NCBI RefSeq assembly: GCF_964026435.1
Contig: NZ_OZ032147.1
Location: 1,612,001 to 1,676,000 of the forward strand
Source: Rickettsia endosymbiont of Gonocerus acuteangulatus
GTDB lineage: Bacteria > Pseudomonadota > Alphaproteobacteria > Rickettsiales > Rickettsiaceae
Direction of reading: 5' to 3'
Length of the DNA: 64,000 nt
The position numbers were made by a program, and so were the translations under genes. The notes under the pieces were generated by a model. That model ran no database searches. It was not told the DNA's origin and saw nothing but the letters and a program-made list of their open reading frames with translations. This document shows, piece by piece, positions 29,370 to 38,331 of the stretch (the stretch's first letter is position 1; every line of letters begins with the position of its first letter).

Positions 29370-30495
29370 TTAACCACCAATTAAATACCTGACTTAAGAG
29401 GCATATTTAACATTATCAGCTTGGAATAATTTTTGTATATGTTTAGGATTGTTCTGTAAGCAACGTAAATAAGATTTAAGATTGTGTTTTAACTCATCTT
29501 TTGTAAGAGGTATTTTTCTATTTACATTTCTTTTTAAGTCATTATTTAAGTATTCATCTGGATTATGTTGTGGAGTATAAGGAGGCAAAAAAAACAAAGA
29601 AATTTTATCTTTATGCTTATTTGTCCAGTTGTATACTTTTTTACTATGATGTACTTTTAAATTGTCTAATATTAAAAAGATCTTCCTTTTTGCATATTTA
29701 ACTAATCTTCTTAGAAATTCTATAAATATATCTGTTTTTAGTGTATCTTCATATAACATGAACCTTAGTTTACCATTGTTCATAATAGTTGATATCATAT
29801 TTATAGTAAATCGTTTTGATTTATGAATAACTACGGGTGTTTTGCCTTTTAAAGAATAGCTTTGTAACACCTGACATTCTGATTTTATTCCCACTTCATC
29901 ACCCCAGTGTATTTCTGCTTGTTCCATTTGTGCTTGTTTTACTATTGCAGGATATTTTTCATCTAGCCATACTTGAACTTGTTTTGGCTGTTGTTCATAA
30001 GCTAATTTCTTTGGTTTTTGTGCAGTATATCCCCATCTTCTTAAATATTCTCCAATCGTGCTTAATGGCAAAAAGAAACCACAGTATTTTTTAATTAGGG
30101 CATTAATAGATTTTCTTGACCATAGTGCAGATTTAATATTCTGCTCTTCTGGTCTAGAGTTATTTATATAATCTTGTATTTTTTTACACAGCATTGCGTT
30201 TATTATTCTTTTTTCTCCTGTCTTTCTTCCTCTAGACTTTCCAGTTACTGCATATTTATCACCTCTTCTTCTTTTGCTCACCCAGTTATTAATAGTCTGA
30301 CGTGTTACTCCTATAAGACTTGCTACATCTAATTGTTTTTCTCCTTTATCAATTGCTCTTAATGCAACTTTTCTTAAAGCTGCTTGTGCACTCGTTGATA
30401 ATGTCCTAAAATCTTCTTTTTTTAGCATGATTTTATTCTAACATTATACTTTACTATTTGCAATTATTATGTCAGGTATTTCATTGGTGGGTTAA
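29370..30495 (-). mobile_element. IS630 type C element (complete)
   Basis: A 1126-bp element with inverted ends TTAACCACCAAT and the complement of TTAACCCACCAAT, flanked by TA (29368-29369 and 30496-30497). It sits inside the type-B IS630, which sits inside the terminase gene: three levels of nesting. Confidence 0.9.
29394..30428 (-). CDS. IS630 type C transposase (intact)
   Basis: A full-length 344-residue transposase, longer than types A and B. It has an N-terminal winged or homeodomain-like HTH (LDVASLIGVTRQTINNWVSK), a linker with STIGEYLRRWGYTAQKPKK, then a DDE core with Asp in IHWGDEVGIKSE, Asp in IFLILDNLKVHHSKK, and a terminal acidic residue in TPQHNPDEYLNNDLKR. The PDEYLN form is typical of another IS630 subgroup. 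Apparently active. Confidence 0.93.
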   Translation of the reverse strand: MLKKEDFRTLSTSAQAALRKVALRAIDKGEKQLDVASLIGVTRQTINNWVSKRRRGDKYAVTGKSRGRKTGEKRIINAMLCKKIQDYINNSRPEEQNIKSALWSRKSINALIKKYCGFFLPLSTIGEYLRRWGYTAQKPKKLAYEQQPKQVQVWLDEKYPAIVKQAQMEQAEIHWGDEVGIKSECQVLQSYSLKGKTPVVIHKSKRFTINMISTIMNNGKLRFMLYEDTLKTDIFIEFLRRLVKYAKRKIFLILDNLKVHHSKKVYNWTNKHKDKISLFFLPPYTPQHNPDEYLNNDLKRNVNRKIPLTKDELKHNLKSYLRCLQNNPKHIQKLFQADNVKYAS

Positions 30496-31410
30496 TAGCT
30501 CCATGGTGGTTTTATCAAAATTTAATTCTATAAATTTTTTAAATCCCTCTATGTCTCTTATTATTCTACGATGTCCTGTATGATAACCACTTTTTGCTTT
30601 GACATCCCCAGTTTGTTTCTTTAATTTTTTCCACTCTATTATAGTCTTCCTACTAATAGAGTATATCTCTGAAGTCTCTTTTATTGTTTTACCATCTGTT
30701 AAACTTTTTATTACTCGTATTCTTAAATCGTATGAATATGCCTTTGCCATAAGTTTTTCATTTAGTATAATCCAACTCATACTATAAGTCATTACCTTAT
30801 CGCATTAAGCTATATTTTATAAGAATGTATTTGCGTAGGGTTATGCGGATTATCGATAATTAAGATATCTCCGCCCTCCCCTGTAGCTGAACCACCTACC
30901 GATGTTGTAAATCTAAAACCATTAGCAGTTGTAAGGAACTTGCTTTTCTGATTATGAGTTTTGCTAAGTATAGTATTTGGGAACAGTTCTTTATACCAAT
31001 CAGAGTTTAAAATAAATCGACAATCGAGTGAATGTTTAATACTAAGCATTTGAGAATAGCTAGCCGACATTATATGCTTAGTTGGATCAAGCCCTAATAA
31101 AAAAGCAGTCCAAGCAACACTAACACAAATAGATTTCAAACTCCTAGGCGGTATGTTAATTATTAAACGATTAATATCACCATTCTGCACAGCACTTAGA
31201 TAATCACTAATTATGTTTATGTGTTTACTAGGATAATACTCAGCACCTGGATTAATAGTATTAAACACTTTAATTATAAAACTAGGAAAATCCTGACGCA
31301 AAACTGAATTTAATAATTCTTTTGAATAGATCATAATAGATTATTGTAGTAGTCAGGGCTTCATTCCTGTCATCCTGTGGCTTGTGCCTAGGTTGTTACA
31401 TAGCTCATAT

Positions 31411-31527
31411 GTCATTCCCGCGTAGGCGGGAATCCAGTAACTAAAAGTTTTAAAAACGATAAATTTTTAAAGCTAAAAGCTCGATTTATCTCGCTTTACT
31501 CTGGATTCCCGCCTACGCGGGAATGAC
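31411..31527. repeat. Full-length palindromic repeat (RPE-like)
   Basis: Perfect 27-bp inverted arms: GTCATTCCCGCGTAGGCGGG at the left, followed by AATCCAG, mirrored at the right, with about 60 bp between them. Each arm also folds on itself (CCCGCgtaGGCGGG). The element lies between the terminase start and the DUF2155 gene. Confidence 0.85.
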
Positions 31528-31608
31528 ATAAATAATAACCTATCACAAATTATCTTTGCCATTAATCTCTCATAGTATATAATTTAAAAAATTATAATTA
31601 ATTTACTT

Positions 31609-32082
31609 ATGAAGCATTTAAAGATCATTTTAGCGTTTATTATATTTACCTGCTCGCCTATTATATTTGCAGAAGAGTTAGATTCTATTACAACTACTGA
31701 AGATATTGAGAATGATATATTTAACCTTATTAATAATGATCCGCCGGTTTTAAATTTTAATCAAGCCATTAGTAGTACAGAATTCAAAAATTGTGATAAT
31801 TGTGAGATTACTGCCTTAAATAAAACTACTGCTAAATCTGAAAAACTTACGTTTAAAGTTGGTGAAGAACAATATTTCGGTAATATAAAAATCAAAATAC
31901 ATAAATGTGTTAAAAATCTTGATCCGTATAACGAAGATAATTACATATTAATGACTATAACTGAATATATAATTGACGAAGACCCTAAATTACTTTTTCA
32001 AGGGTGGATGACCTCCGGCAGCATTTCACTTTCTACATTCGAACACCCTATTTATGAAATATTCGCTAAAGAATGTTTTTAA
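31609..32082 (+). CDS. DUF2155 exported protein
   Basis: A 157-residue protein with an N-terminal signal peptide (MKHLKIILAFIIFTCSPIIF), an acidic linker and a C-terminal DUF2155 domain (TAKSEKLTFKVGEEQYFGNI, then GWMTSGSISLSTFEHPIYE). The Cys residues after 60 and near 100 and 156 could form disulphides in the periplasm. The family is conserved in alphaproteobacteria and its role is unknown. Start ATG 31609 fits the signal peptide. Next gene begins 6 bp after the stop, so the two are probably co-transcribed. Confidence 0.85.
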   Translation: MKHLKIILAFIIFTCSPIIFAEELDSITTTEDIENDIFNLINNDPPVLNFNQAISSTEFKNCDNCEITALNKTTAKSEKLTFKVGEEQYFGNIKIKIHKCVKNLDPYNEDNYILMTITEYIIDEDPKLLFQGWMTSGSISLSTFEHPIYEIFAKECF

Positions 32083-32088
32083 GTTAAC

Positions 32089-33285
32089 ATGATAAACTAT
32101 TTTTTTATATTCTTAGTCCCTAGCCTCGGCATGGTTGCCGGCTTATCAGTCGCAGCTACTGTTACGGTGTTTTTGTTGAGTATTATTTGCATGTCCATGT
32201 CATTCCTGCGAAAGCAGGAATCCAGTAGAAATTTATTTTTCTGGATCCCGTGGACACGCCACGGGATGACACTACAGTATAAAACAGAACTACTATTCCC
32301 TAGCTGTTGCTTGATATCCTGTTTATTTGCAATTAAACCTACCAACAGCCTAATTAATTTTGTTCAAGTCTTTACAATCTTATTTCTTGGCTTTGTTGTT
32401 AGTAATTTCAAACCATTTCAAAATCGCCCACAGCTTAAAAAAGCTTTAATATTTGGTACTCTTACGGCAATTTTATTATTCTTTGTCGAATATTTTTCTG
32501 ATGGCTTTTTAACTAGAATATTTAAAGCAAATTTTAACCTTTATATGTTAGATCGAGGTTGTGCTTTACTTTCAATTACTGCGTGGGTAGTAATAGCTAT
32601 TTTAATTTATGATAAAAAATATTATCACGCTCTAATATTATATATCTTAGTACTTTATTTATTAAGTATCTCTGATAGTTTAGCAAGTTTTCTAGGATTT
32701 AGTTTAGGCGGAATAGTGTTTATTTTAGCAAGGCTTGTAAAATCGATATTTTCTAAATTGATAATATTCGGTCTAATAACAGGTTCGTTATTGTTTCCGA
32801 TCATAGCCGGACAAATTAATCCTAAGGAGTTATCAGATAAATATTTATCTACCCACCCATCAGCGGCACATCGTTTATTTATCTGGCATTTCGTTGCAAA
32901 TAAAATTGCTGAAAAACCGCTTATGATTAATGGCTTTAATTCTTCTAAATATATCCAAGTTAAAGACAGCGAAATGATTGATTATAAAAGTAAAAAATGG
33001 CATCCTTTACCGCTTCACCCGCATAACAATATACTACAAATTACTCTTGAGCTAGGGCTAGTGGGATTAGCTTTATTCTTAAGCTTGGTTTACAAATACC
33101 TTAAACAAATTGGTAATATAGGAAATGATATTTTTAGCGCAATTTCTTATGCATGTTTCATAAATTACTATATTATCGGCATGATTTCATATAATGTTTG
33201 GCAAATATGGTGGGTGGCAAGCAGCATTTGGGTACTAATTTTAATGAAGTTATTAGTCAAACCCGATATTGTCATTGATAAATAA
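32089..33285 (+). CDS. O-antigen ligase / polymerase-like membrane protein
   Basis: A 398-residue membrane protein with roughly ten hydrophobic segments. The large loop near residues 250-320 contains STHPSAAHRLFIWHF and LPLHPHNNILQITLELG; the HPHN and preceding Arg/His residues are hallmarks of the WaaL/Wzy family, which joins or polymerises surface polysaccharide on undecaprenyl carrier. Residues 37-61 (MSFLRKQESSRN to GMT) are read from an RPE inserted in frame between two membrane segments and are not native. It probably acts in LPS O-antigen assembly. Confidence 0.8.
   Translation: MINYFFIFLVPSLGMVAGLSVAATVTVFLLSIICMSMSFLRKQESSRNLFFWIPWTRHGMTLQYKTELLFPSCCLISCLFAIKPTNSLINFVQVFTILFLGFVVSNFKPFQNRPQLKKALIFGTLTAILLFFVEYFSDGFLTRIFKANFNLYMLDRGCALLSITAWVVIAILIYDKKYYHALILYILVLYLLSISDSLASFLGFSLGGIVFILARLVKSIFSKLIIFGLITGSLLFPIIAGQINPKELSDKYLSTHPSAAHRLFIWHFVANKIAEKPLMINGFNSSKYIQVKDSEMIDYKSKKWHPLPLHPHNNILQITLELGLVGLALFLSLVYKYLKQIGNIGNDIFSAISYACFINYYIIGMISYNVWQIWWVASSIWVLILMKLLVKPDIVIDK
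32199..32270. repeat. RPE inserted inside a coding gene
   Basis: A 72-bp palindromic insert (24 codons), GTCATTCCTGCGAAAGCAGG ... ACGCCACGGGATGAC, which keeps the ligase-like frame open. It encodes the CHSR/FLRKQESS-type peptide typical of such repeats. Confidence 0.85.
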
Positions 33286-33322
33286 TGTTATTTGGGGTAA
33301 ATATAGAATATAGTGTTTTTAT

Positions 33323-33435
33323 GTCATTCCCGCGTAGGCGGGAATCCAGAGAAAAACCATTAATACAGCAAATTTTTAAAATTAAAGCTCGATTTATCTC
33401 GCTTTATACTGGATTCCTGCTTTCGCAGGAATGAC
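33323..33435. repeat. Palindromic repeat upstream of nuoA
   Basis: Inverted arms GTCATTCCCGCGTAGGCGGG...CCAG and its mirror with the CCTGCTTTCGCAGGAATGAC variant. It fills most of the space between the ligase-like gene and nuoA, ending 31 bp before the nuoA start. Confidence 0.85.
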
Positions 33436-33465
33436 AATGAGAAATTTAAAACAACAAAAAAATAT

Positions 33466-33840
33466 ATGCTGCAGAATTCAGAACTCTTACAAGAATATTT
33501 ACCTATTGCTATATTTTTTGGTATTGCAACATTAGTATCTAGCTTAATAATGATTCTACCGAATTTATTAGCTGCTAAAAAATATAATAAAGATAAATTA
33601 GAGCCTTACGAATGCGGATTTGAACCTTTCGACGATGCCAGATCAAAATTTGATATACGATTTTATCTAGTTGCTATTTTATTTATTATCTTTGACCTTG
33701 AAATTACGTTTTTAGTTCCGTGGGCTATTAGCCTTGGAACAATAGGCAAAATAGGCTTTTTCTCAATGATGTTCTTCTTATTCGTACTTACTATAGGATT
33801 TGTATATGAATGGAAGAAAGGAGCTTTAGATTGGGAGTAA
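33466..33840 (+). CDS. nuoA: NADH-quinone oxidoreductase subunit A
   Basis: A 124-residue membrane subunit of respiratory complex I with three transmembrane helices and the conserved loop KLEPYECGFEPFDDARSKFD. The Cys and acidic residues of that loop lie near the quinone-binding module. Length is normal for the family. It opens the nuoABC-x-DE cluster. A palindromic repeat separates it from nuoB. Confidence 0.96.
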   Translation: MLQNSELLQEYLPIAIFFGIATLVSSLIMILPNLLAAKKYNKDKLEPYECGFEPFDDARSKFDIRFYLVAILFIIFDLEITFLVPWAISLGTIGKIGFFSMMFFLFVLTIGFVYEWKKGALDWE

Positions 33841-33867
33841 AAATCAACTAATATTATTAAGTGCTAT

Positions 33868-33983
33868 GTCATTCCCGCGTAGGCGGGAATCCAGCATAAA
33901 GCGAGATAATATCAACCTTTTAATTAAAAAAACTTGCTGCTTTTATATTTATTTTTCTGGATTCCCGCCTACGCGGGAATGAC
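33868..33983. repeat. Palindromic repeat between nuoA and nuoB
   Basis: Both arms (GTCATTCCCGCGTAGGCGGG and mirror) are exact, with about 60 bp between them. It lies inside an operon-like gene series and would form a large hairpin in the transcript. Confidence 0.88.
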
Positions 33984-34036
33984 ATAGTAGAAAGAATAAC
34001 ACATATTCACTATATTTAACTTATATAAGAATAAAA

Positions 34037-34561
34037 ATGCATAATAATTTTTATCAGGAAGACGAATTGCTGAATAATGAGCTTTCAAATCGAGGGTTCT
34101 TATTAACCAAAGTCGATGATGTCATCGGCTGGGCAAGGAGCAATTCCCTATGGCCTATGACCTTTGGGCTTGCTTGTTGTGCAGTTGAGATGATGCAAGC
34201 AGCAGCAAGTAGGTATGATATGGATCGCTTTGGCATGCTGTTTAGACCAAGCCCAAGACAGTCCGATCTTATGATAGTTGCGGGAACGCTGACTAACAAA
34301 ATGGCACCAGCATTACGCAAAGTATACGATCAAATGGCTGAGCCTAAATGGGTACTTTCAATGGGTAGCTGTGCTAATGGCGGGGGATATTATCACTTCT
34401 CTTATTCAGTAGTCCGAGGCTGCGACCACATTGTACCGGTTGACGTATATGTCCCTGGCTGCCCTCCTACAGCGGAAGCTTTAATTTACGGACTTATGCA
34501 ATTACAAAAGAAAATCAAACGCACTACAGGTTTTAAATATGACGCTAGAAAAAATCATTGA
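34037..34561 (+). CDS. nuoB: NADH-quinone oxidoreductase subunit B
   Basis: A 174-residue subunit that holds the terminal 4Fe-4S cluster N2 of complex I. Cluster ligands are Cys47-Cys48 (LACCAVEMM), Cys112 (GSCANGG) and Cys142 (VPGCPPT). It passes electrons to ubiquinone at the interface with NuoD. The gene overlaps nuoC by 23 bp, which suggests coupled translation. Confidence 0.97.
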   Translation: MHNNFYQEDELLNNELSNRGFLLTKVDDVIGWARSNSLWPMTFGLACCAVEMMQAAASRYDMDRFGMLFRPSPRQSDLMIVAGTLTNKMAPALRKVYDQMAEPKWVLSMGSCANGGGYYHFSYSVVRGCDHIVPVDVYVPGCPPTAEALIYGLMQLQKKIKRTTGFKYDARKNH

Positions 34562-35174
34562 GAAGCTTGCCGCTAAATCAAGTATATTGATAAACCCCAT
34601 CACAGTTAAGGATTACCTAGCGTATAAAGTTGAGCCGAATTTTTTACTACCTTTCTTAAAAACTTTAAAAGAATCAGAAGAACTGCGTTTTACTGTACTA
34701 ACCGACTTATTTGGTAGCGATTTTCCTGAACGATGTCATTCCCGCGGAGGCAGGAATCCAGAAAAGACAACCTTAATAAATAAGAGGTTCGAAGTAGTAT
34801 ATAATTTATTAAGCTTAAAATTAAATAAACGTCTTATCATTAAAACTTATGTGTCTGAAAAAGAAAGCGTACCATCTATAATCAATATATTTAATGCTGC
34901 TTGTTGGTATGAGCGTGAAGTTTATGATATGTATGGCATAAATTTTGACGGCAATGATGATAAACGGCGAATACTTACCGATTATGAATTTGAAGGGCAT
35001 CCTTTGCGTAAAGATTTCCCGTTAACTGGATATACGCAAGTTAAATATGATGAACAGGCAAAAAAAGTAGCTTATGAACCAGTCAATTTAGATATAGAAT
35101 ATCGTGAGTTTGATTTTAGCTCACCTTGGCACAGCCCTACTTATGTACTACCTGGTGATGAGAAGGCTAAATGA
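34539..35174 (+). CDS. nuoC: NADH-quinone oxidoreductase subunit C (with RPE insert)
   Basis: A 211-residue 30-kDa subunit of the complex I connecting arm. The family signature is at residues 125-165 ([20 protein letters not shown], then [13 protein letters not shown]). Residues about 66-80 ([12 protein letters not shown]) come from an RPE fragment inserted in frame between FPER and [10 protein letters not shown]; family members without it pass directly from one to the other. The insert lies in a surface loop region before a beta strand and is presumably tolerated. It starts within nuoB and overlaps the next gene by 4 bp (ATGA). Confidence 0.95.
   Translation: MTLEKIIEKLAAKSSILINPITVKDYLAYKVEPNFLLPFLKTLKESEELRFTVLTDLFGSDFPERCHSRGGRNPEKTTLINKRFEVVYNLLSLKLNKRLIIKTYVSEKESVPSIINIFNAACWYEREVYDMYGINFDGNDDKRRILTDYEFEGHPLRKDFPLTGYTQVKYDEQAKKVAYEPVNLDIEYREFDFSSPWHSPTYVLPGDEKAK
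34735..34775. repeat. Half-RPE inside nuoC
   Basis: GTCATTCCCGCGGAGGCAGG followed by AATCCAG matches one arm of the 115-bp palindromes between the nuo genes. The second arm is absent. Confidence 0.8.
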
Positions 35175-35587
35175 TTAGAGTGATTACTAGTAAAGCAATG
35201 ATTCCGTATATCGTAAAAGGTCAACGAAATAACTTAACTTTAGATAAAAATTTTTCATTAAAAATAGATACAGAATTTTTTAAAGCATTTGTTGAAAAAG
35301 AAGTACCCTATATAGATCTACGTACTCTTAATGACCTTTCAAAACATATGGTAATTGATCCTATAAATAAATCATTTATACGTTACATTGAAGATTCTAA
35401 GTCTAATTATGGATGGCAAATAAATTATAATAAATTTTCTTTTTCATACCAACTTGTTTTAGCAAATAAACAAAATCAAGAATTATATAATACTTTTGCT
35501 TATTTTAAGCCTTTTCAATTTGATTGTATAATAACCGATAATTTTGAAGTATTACCCTTAGGTTCTATTAATATAGAAGAATCTTAA
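35171..35587 (+). CDS. Conserved hypothetical protein within the nuo cluster
   Basis: A 138-residue protein starting at the ATGA overlap with nuoC. It is basic and mixed alpha/beta in character, with no membrane segment, signal peptide or cysteine motif (KAMIPYIVKGQRNNLTLDKN, YSFSYQ-like strands). I do not recognise a family. Its place and translational coupling between nuoC and nuoD suggest a role with complex I or simple operon hitch-hiking. Nothing in the residues supports a redox function. Confidence 0.65.
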   Translation: MIRVITSKAMIPYIVKGQRNNLTLDKNFSLKIDTEFFKAFVEKEVPYIDLRTLNDLSKHMVIDPINKSFIRYIEDSKSNYGWQINYNKFSFSYQLVLANKQNQELYNTFAYFKPFQFDCIITDNFEVLPLGSINIEES

Positions 35588-35605
35588 ATATAAAAAATAA
35601 CCACC

Positions 35606-36781
35606 ATGCAAAATAACACCAAAAGTATAACATTAAATCTTGGTCCGCAGCATCCGGCAACGCACGGAGTTTTAAGGCTAATTCTTGAAATGGACGGGGA
35701 AGTAGTAAATAATGCTGATCCTCACATTGGATTACTTCATCGTGGTACGGAAAAGCTGATTGAGCATAAAACATATTTGCAGGCTATCCCCTACTTTGAT
35801 CGCCTTGATTATGTTTCGCCAATGTGTCAAGAACATGCTTTTGCTTTAGCTACCGAGTCATTATTAGAGTGCGAAATACCAAGAAGAGCTCAGTTTATTA
35901 GAGTACTATTCTCAGAACTAACGAGAATCCTAAACCATACGTTAAATATAGGCAGCCAAGCTTTAGATGTCGGGGCAACTACCCCTTTATTATGGCTATT
36001 TGAAGAGCGTGAGAAAATCATGGAATTTTACGAGCGTGTTTCTGGCTCTCGGATGCACTCAAACTATTTTAGACCAGGCGGCGTTGCTGAGGATTTACCT
36101 GATGGTTTACTCGAGGATATAGACAAATTTATTGATCAGTTCCCTTCTAAGCTGCAAGATATTGAAAATCTATTAAATGAAAATAGGTTATGGAAGCAGC
36201 GTTTAGTGGATATTGGTGTTGTTTCCCAAAAAGAGGCAATGGACTGGGGGTTTTCAGGTCCGATGCTCAGAGGTTCTGGTATAGCTTGGGATTTGCGTAA
36301 ATCAAACCCTTACGACGTATATAGTGAAATGAATTTTGAAGTACCGATCGGCAAAAATGGCGATTGTTATGATAGGTATTTAGTGCGTATACTCGAAATG
36401 TATGAATCTGTTAAGATAATCAAGCAATGTATAGAAAAAATGCCGCAAGGTCCGGTTAAAACTGATGATCCAAAACTAGCACCACCAACAAGGGCTAAAA
36501 TGAAAGAATCTATGGAAGCGATGATCCATCACTTTAAGCTTTATACCGAGGGGTATGATGTTCCAGCTGGTGAGACTTATAAGGCAGTAGAAGCCCCTAA
36601 AGGTGAATTTGGTGTATATTTATACTCTACTGGTGGTAATAGACCTTATAGATGCCGAATTAAAGCCCCAGGATTTGCTCACTTGCAGGGACTTGATTTT
36701 ATGTCAAAAGGTCATTTAATGGCAGATGTTATTACTATTATAGCAACGCTTGATATAGTATTTGGTGAGATCGATAGGTAG
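35606..36781 (+). CDS. nuoD: NADH-quinone oxidoreductase subunit D
   Basis: A 391-residue 49-kDa subunit of complex I, related to the large subunit of NiFe hydrogenases but without metal ligands. Conserved parts are [14 protein letters not shown] at residues 12-25 (with the quinone-site His), [10 protein letters not shown] near 44, and the C-terminal [18 protein letters not shown]. With NuoB it forms the ubiquinone pocket. Length is standard. It begins 18 bp after the small gene upstream. Confidence 0.97.
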   Translation: MQNNTKSITLNLGPQHPATHGVLRLILEMDGEVVNNADPHIGLLHRGTEKLIEHKTYLQAIPYFDRLDYVSPMCQEHAFALATESLLECEIPRRAQFIRVLFSELTRILNHTLNIGSQALDVGATTPLLWLFEEREKIMEFYERVSGSRMHSNYFRPGGVAEDLPDGLLEDIDKFIDQFPSKLQDIENLLNENRLWKQRLVDIGVVSQKEAMDWGFSGPMLRGSGIAWDLRKSNPYDVYSEMNFEVPIGKNGDCYDRYLVRILEMYESVKIIKQCIEKMPQGPVKTDDPKLAPPTRAKMKESMEAMIHHFKLYTEGYDVPAGETYKAVEAPKGEFGVYLYSTGGNRPYRCRIKAPGFAHLQGLDFMSKGHLMADVITIIATLDIVFGEIDR

Positions 36782-36794
36782 ATTAATGTCTTAT

Positions 36795-36908
36795 GTTATT
36801 CCTGCGAAAGCAGGAATCCAGAAAAAAGCGAAATAATCTAAGCTTTTTATTTCAAAGCTTATTTATTTAATTTTTTAATTACTGGATTCCTGCTTTCGCA
36901 GGAATGAC
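36795..36908. repeat. Palindromic repeat between nuoD and nuoE
   Basis: Arms of the CCTGCGAAAGCAGGAATCCAG variant, 114 bp in total, beginning with GTTATTCC (one change from GTCATTCC). Confidence 0.85.
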
Positions 36909-36965
36909 ATTGCTCCTTAGACACCGAGAACCTAATACAGAAATGACAAAATTTATTAAAAACAT

Positions 36966-37469
36966 ATGAATACAAAAATTACAAATTTTAGTTTTGATAA
37001 GAAAAATTTAAGTCTAGCGGAGGATATCATAAAAAAATATCCTCCGGAGGGGAAAAGAAGTGCCATATTACCACTTCTTGATTTAGCTCAACGTCAAAAT
37101 GGTGGTTGGCTGCCTGTTCCTGCTATTGAATATGTAGCTAATATGCTAGAAATGCCGTATATGCGAGCTTATGAGGTGGCAACTTTTTATACTATGTTTA
37201 ATCTCAAGCCTGTGGGTAAGAATCATATCCAAGTGTGCACTACTACCCCTTGTTGGCTACGTGGTAGCGATGATATAATGAAAACTTGTAAGGAAAAACT
37301 TGGCATAAAAGATAAAGAAGTTACAAAAGATCAGAAATTTAGCTTAATAGAAATCGAATGTTTAGGAGCATGCGTTAACGCTCCCGTAGTACAGATTAAC
37401 GACGATTATTATGAAGATTTAACGCCGGAAAAGATGGAAGCAATTATAGATAAGTTACAAAATGACTAG
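36966..37469 (+). CDS. nuoE: NADH-quinone oxidoreductase subunit E
   Basis: A 167-residue 24-kDa subunit with a thioredoxin-like fold. The 2Fe-2S cluster N1a ligands are Cys91 and Cys96 (CTTTPC) and Cys132 and Cys136 (CLGAC). It belongs to the NADH dehydrogenase module. No nuoF follows; yidD begins 8 bp before its stop, so the rest of complex I is encoded elsewhere. Confidence 0.96.
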   Translation: MNTKITNFSFDKKNLSLAEDIIKKYPPEGKRSAILPLLDLAQRQNGGWLPVPAIEYVANMLEMPYMRAYEVATFYTMFNLKPVGKNHIQVCTTTPCWLRGSDDIMKTCKEKLGIKDKEVTKDQKFSLIEIECLGACVNAPVVQINDDYYEDLTPEKMEAIIDKLQND

Positions 37470-37692
37470 TATATTATTATTGTTACTCAAATTTTACCAA
37501 TACTTCATCTCCCCACTGCTAGGTAGTAATTGCCGCTTTTACCCTACTTGTTCAGATTATGCTAAAGATGCTATAACCTCGCACGGAAATATAAAAGGAT
37601 TATGGCTTACTGTTAAAAGAATAATCAAATGCCATCCTTTTTGTGATGGCGGATATGATCCTGTTCCACTACTAAATAAAAATGAACAATAA
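37462..37692 (+). CDS. yidD: Membrane protein insertion efficiency factor
   Basis: A 76-residue protein of the YidD family ([20 protein letters not shown], then [11 protein letters not shown] and [14 protein letters not shown]). It has one amphipathic N-terminal segment and the conserved Cys pattern. It is thought to help YidC insert proteins into the inner membrane. It overlaps nuoE by 8 bp and mpg by 11 bp, so the three are probably translated from one message. Confidence 0.94.
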   Translation: MTSILLLLLKFYQYFISPLLGSNCRFYPTCSDYAKDAITSHGNIKGLWLTVKRIIKCHPFCDGGYDPVPLLNKNEQ

Positions 37693-38227
37693 ATTAATCC
37701 CTTTATCTCGAGAATTCTTTGCAAGAGATACTAATATAATAAGTCAAGAGCTGCTGGGTAAGGTTTTATACTTCCAAGGTAAAACAGCTATTATTACTGA
37801 GACTGAAAGCTATATAGGTCAGGACGATCCGGCTTGTCATGCTGCAAGAGGTCGTACAAAAAGAACTGATATAATGTTTGGTCCGGCTGGTTTTAGCTAT
37901 GTTTATCTGATTTACGGCATGTATTATTGTCTAAATTTCGTAACTGAAACTGACGGCTTTCCTGCTGCTACTTTAATTAGAGGGATACATGTTATTTCGC
38001 CTGAGAATGTAAACTTAAATGGTCCGGGGAAATTATGTAGATATCTAGGAATTAATATTGCTCATAATAAAATTGACCTAATCAATAACAACGAATTTTT
38101 TGTTAGTGATATTAACCTAAAACTCCCCTATTCTACCACTACACGCATTGGTATAACTAAAGGCATAGATAAGCTATGGCGTTACGTTGTCACCAATCCT
38201 ATTGATTTAACGAAAATATCATTTTAA
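37682..38227 (+). CDS. mpg: 3-methyladenine DNA glycosylase (AAG family)
   Basis: A 181-residue alkyladenine DNA glycosylase that removes alkylated or deaminated purines in base excision repair. Conserved parts are [25 protein letters not shown] (with the catalytic Glu), [20 protein letters not shown] and the GPGKLC loop. Length is normal. The start at 37682 overlaps the end of yidD. Confidence 0.94.
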   Translation: MNNKLIPLSREFFARDTNIISQELLGKVLYFQGKTAIITETESYIGQDDPACHAARGRTKRTDIMFGPAGFSYVYLIYGMYYCLNFVTETDGFPAATLIRGIHVISPENVNLNGPGKLCRYLGINIAHNKIDLINNNEFFVSDINLKLPYSTTTRIGITKGIDKLWRYVVTNPIDLTKISF

Positions 38228-38256
38228 CTAAAAGCAAAAATTCGGAAAAAAATTAT

Positions 38257-38331
38257 TGGAGCGGGTGAAGGGATTCGAACCCTCGACTTCGACCTTGGCA
38301 AGGTAGCACTCTACCCCTGAGCTACACCCGC
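38257..38331 (-). tRNA. tRNA-Gly (anticodon GCC)
   Basis: A 75-nt tRNA with CCA. On the minus strand the acceptor is GCGGGTG / CACCCGC, the anticodon loop holds TTGCCAA for glycine, and the T arm is GAGGGTTCGAATCCCTTC. The interval 38332-38570 shows no gene. Confidence 0.96.

Larger units (their letters stand above)
28722..30750 (-). pseudogene. IS630 type B transposase, split by another IS
   Basis: N-terminal half MAKAYSYDLRIRVIKSLTDG with helix-turn-helix, from ATG 30750 to the TA target at 30496. After the type-C element comes the remainder with the A8 run near 29285-29294 and the DDE core. Without the insertion it would match the truncated copy at 16128 and, by similarity to type A, should be about 285 residues long. 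Confidence 0.88.
28737..30812 (-). mobile_element. IS630 type B, copy interrupted by IS630 type C
   Basis: Type-B IS630 with both ends (TAGCTTAATGCGATAAGG and complement) inserted at TA in the terminase gene; removal restores the terminase frame. A type-C IS630 at 29370-30495 splits it. Its transposase N-terminus starts at 30750 and the DDE half (VFIDESGIEDN, VVMDNINFHK, NPIEHYWFKIKNEI) lies at 28722-29240. The two halves are in different frames at the A8 run. The element has no stop codon of its own: the frame reads out into flanking DNA and stops at 28722. Confidence 0.9.
23379..31334 (-). pseudogene. terL: Phage terminase large subunit, split by nested transposons
   Basis: Three host segments rebuild one terminase gene on the minus strand. 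Segment 30813-31334 encodes the N-terminus with the ATPase region (LIINIPPRSLKS as Walker A-like, GGDILIIDNPH as Walker B). Segment 28612-28736 continues in frame after removal of an IS630 (HSYKIRQKVIDWFEQTF). Segment 23379-24131 continues in frame after removal of an IS30 composite (GYLLNNSNAWHHLKIPA) and encodes the nuclease domain (YFIQSWDTAIK, FILIEDKASGQQ, KNDDIVDSVSQFL). Additional damage is an in-frame TAA at 28627-28629 and a one-base frameshift near 24000. The whole protein would have been about 460 residues. It packaged phage DNA in an ancestral prophage and is inactive now. Confidence 0.85.

Noticed and set aside
31411-36908. Repeated GTCATTCCCGCG units as a CRISPR array
   Set aside because: Units are inverted pairs scattered between genes and not evenly spaced direct repeats with unique spacers, and no cas genes are present. 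They are palindromic repeats.
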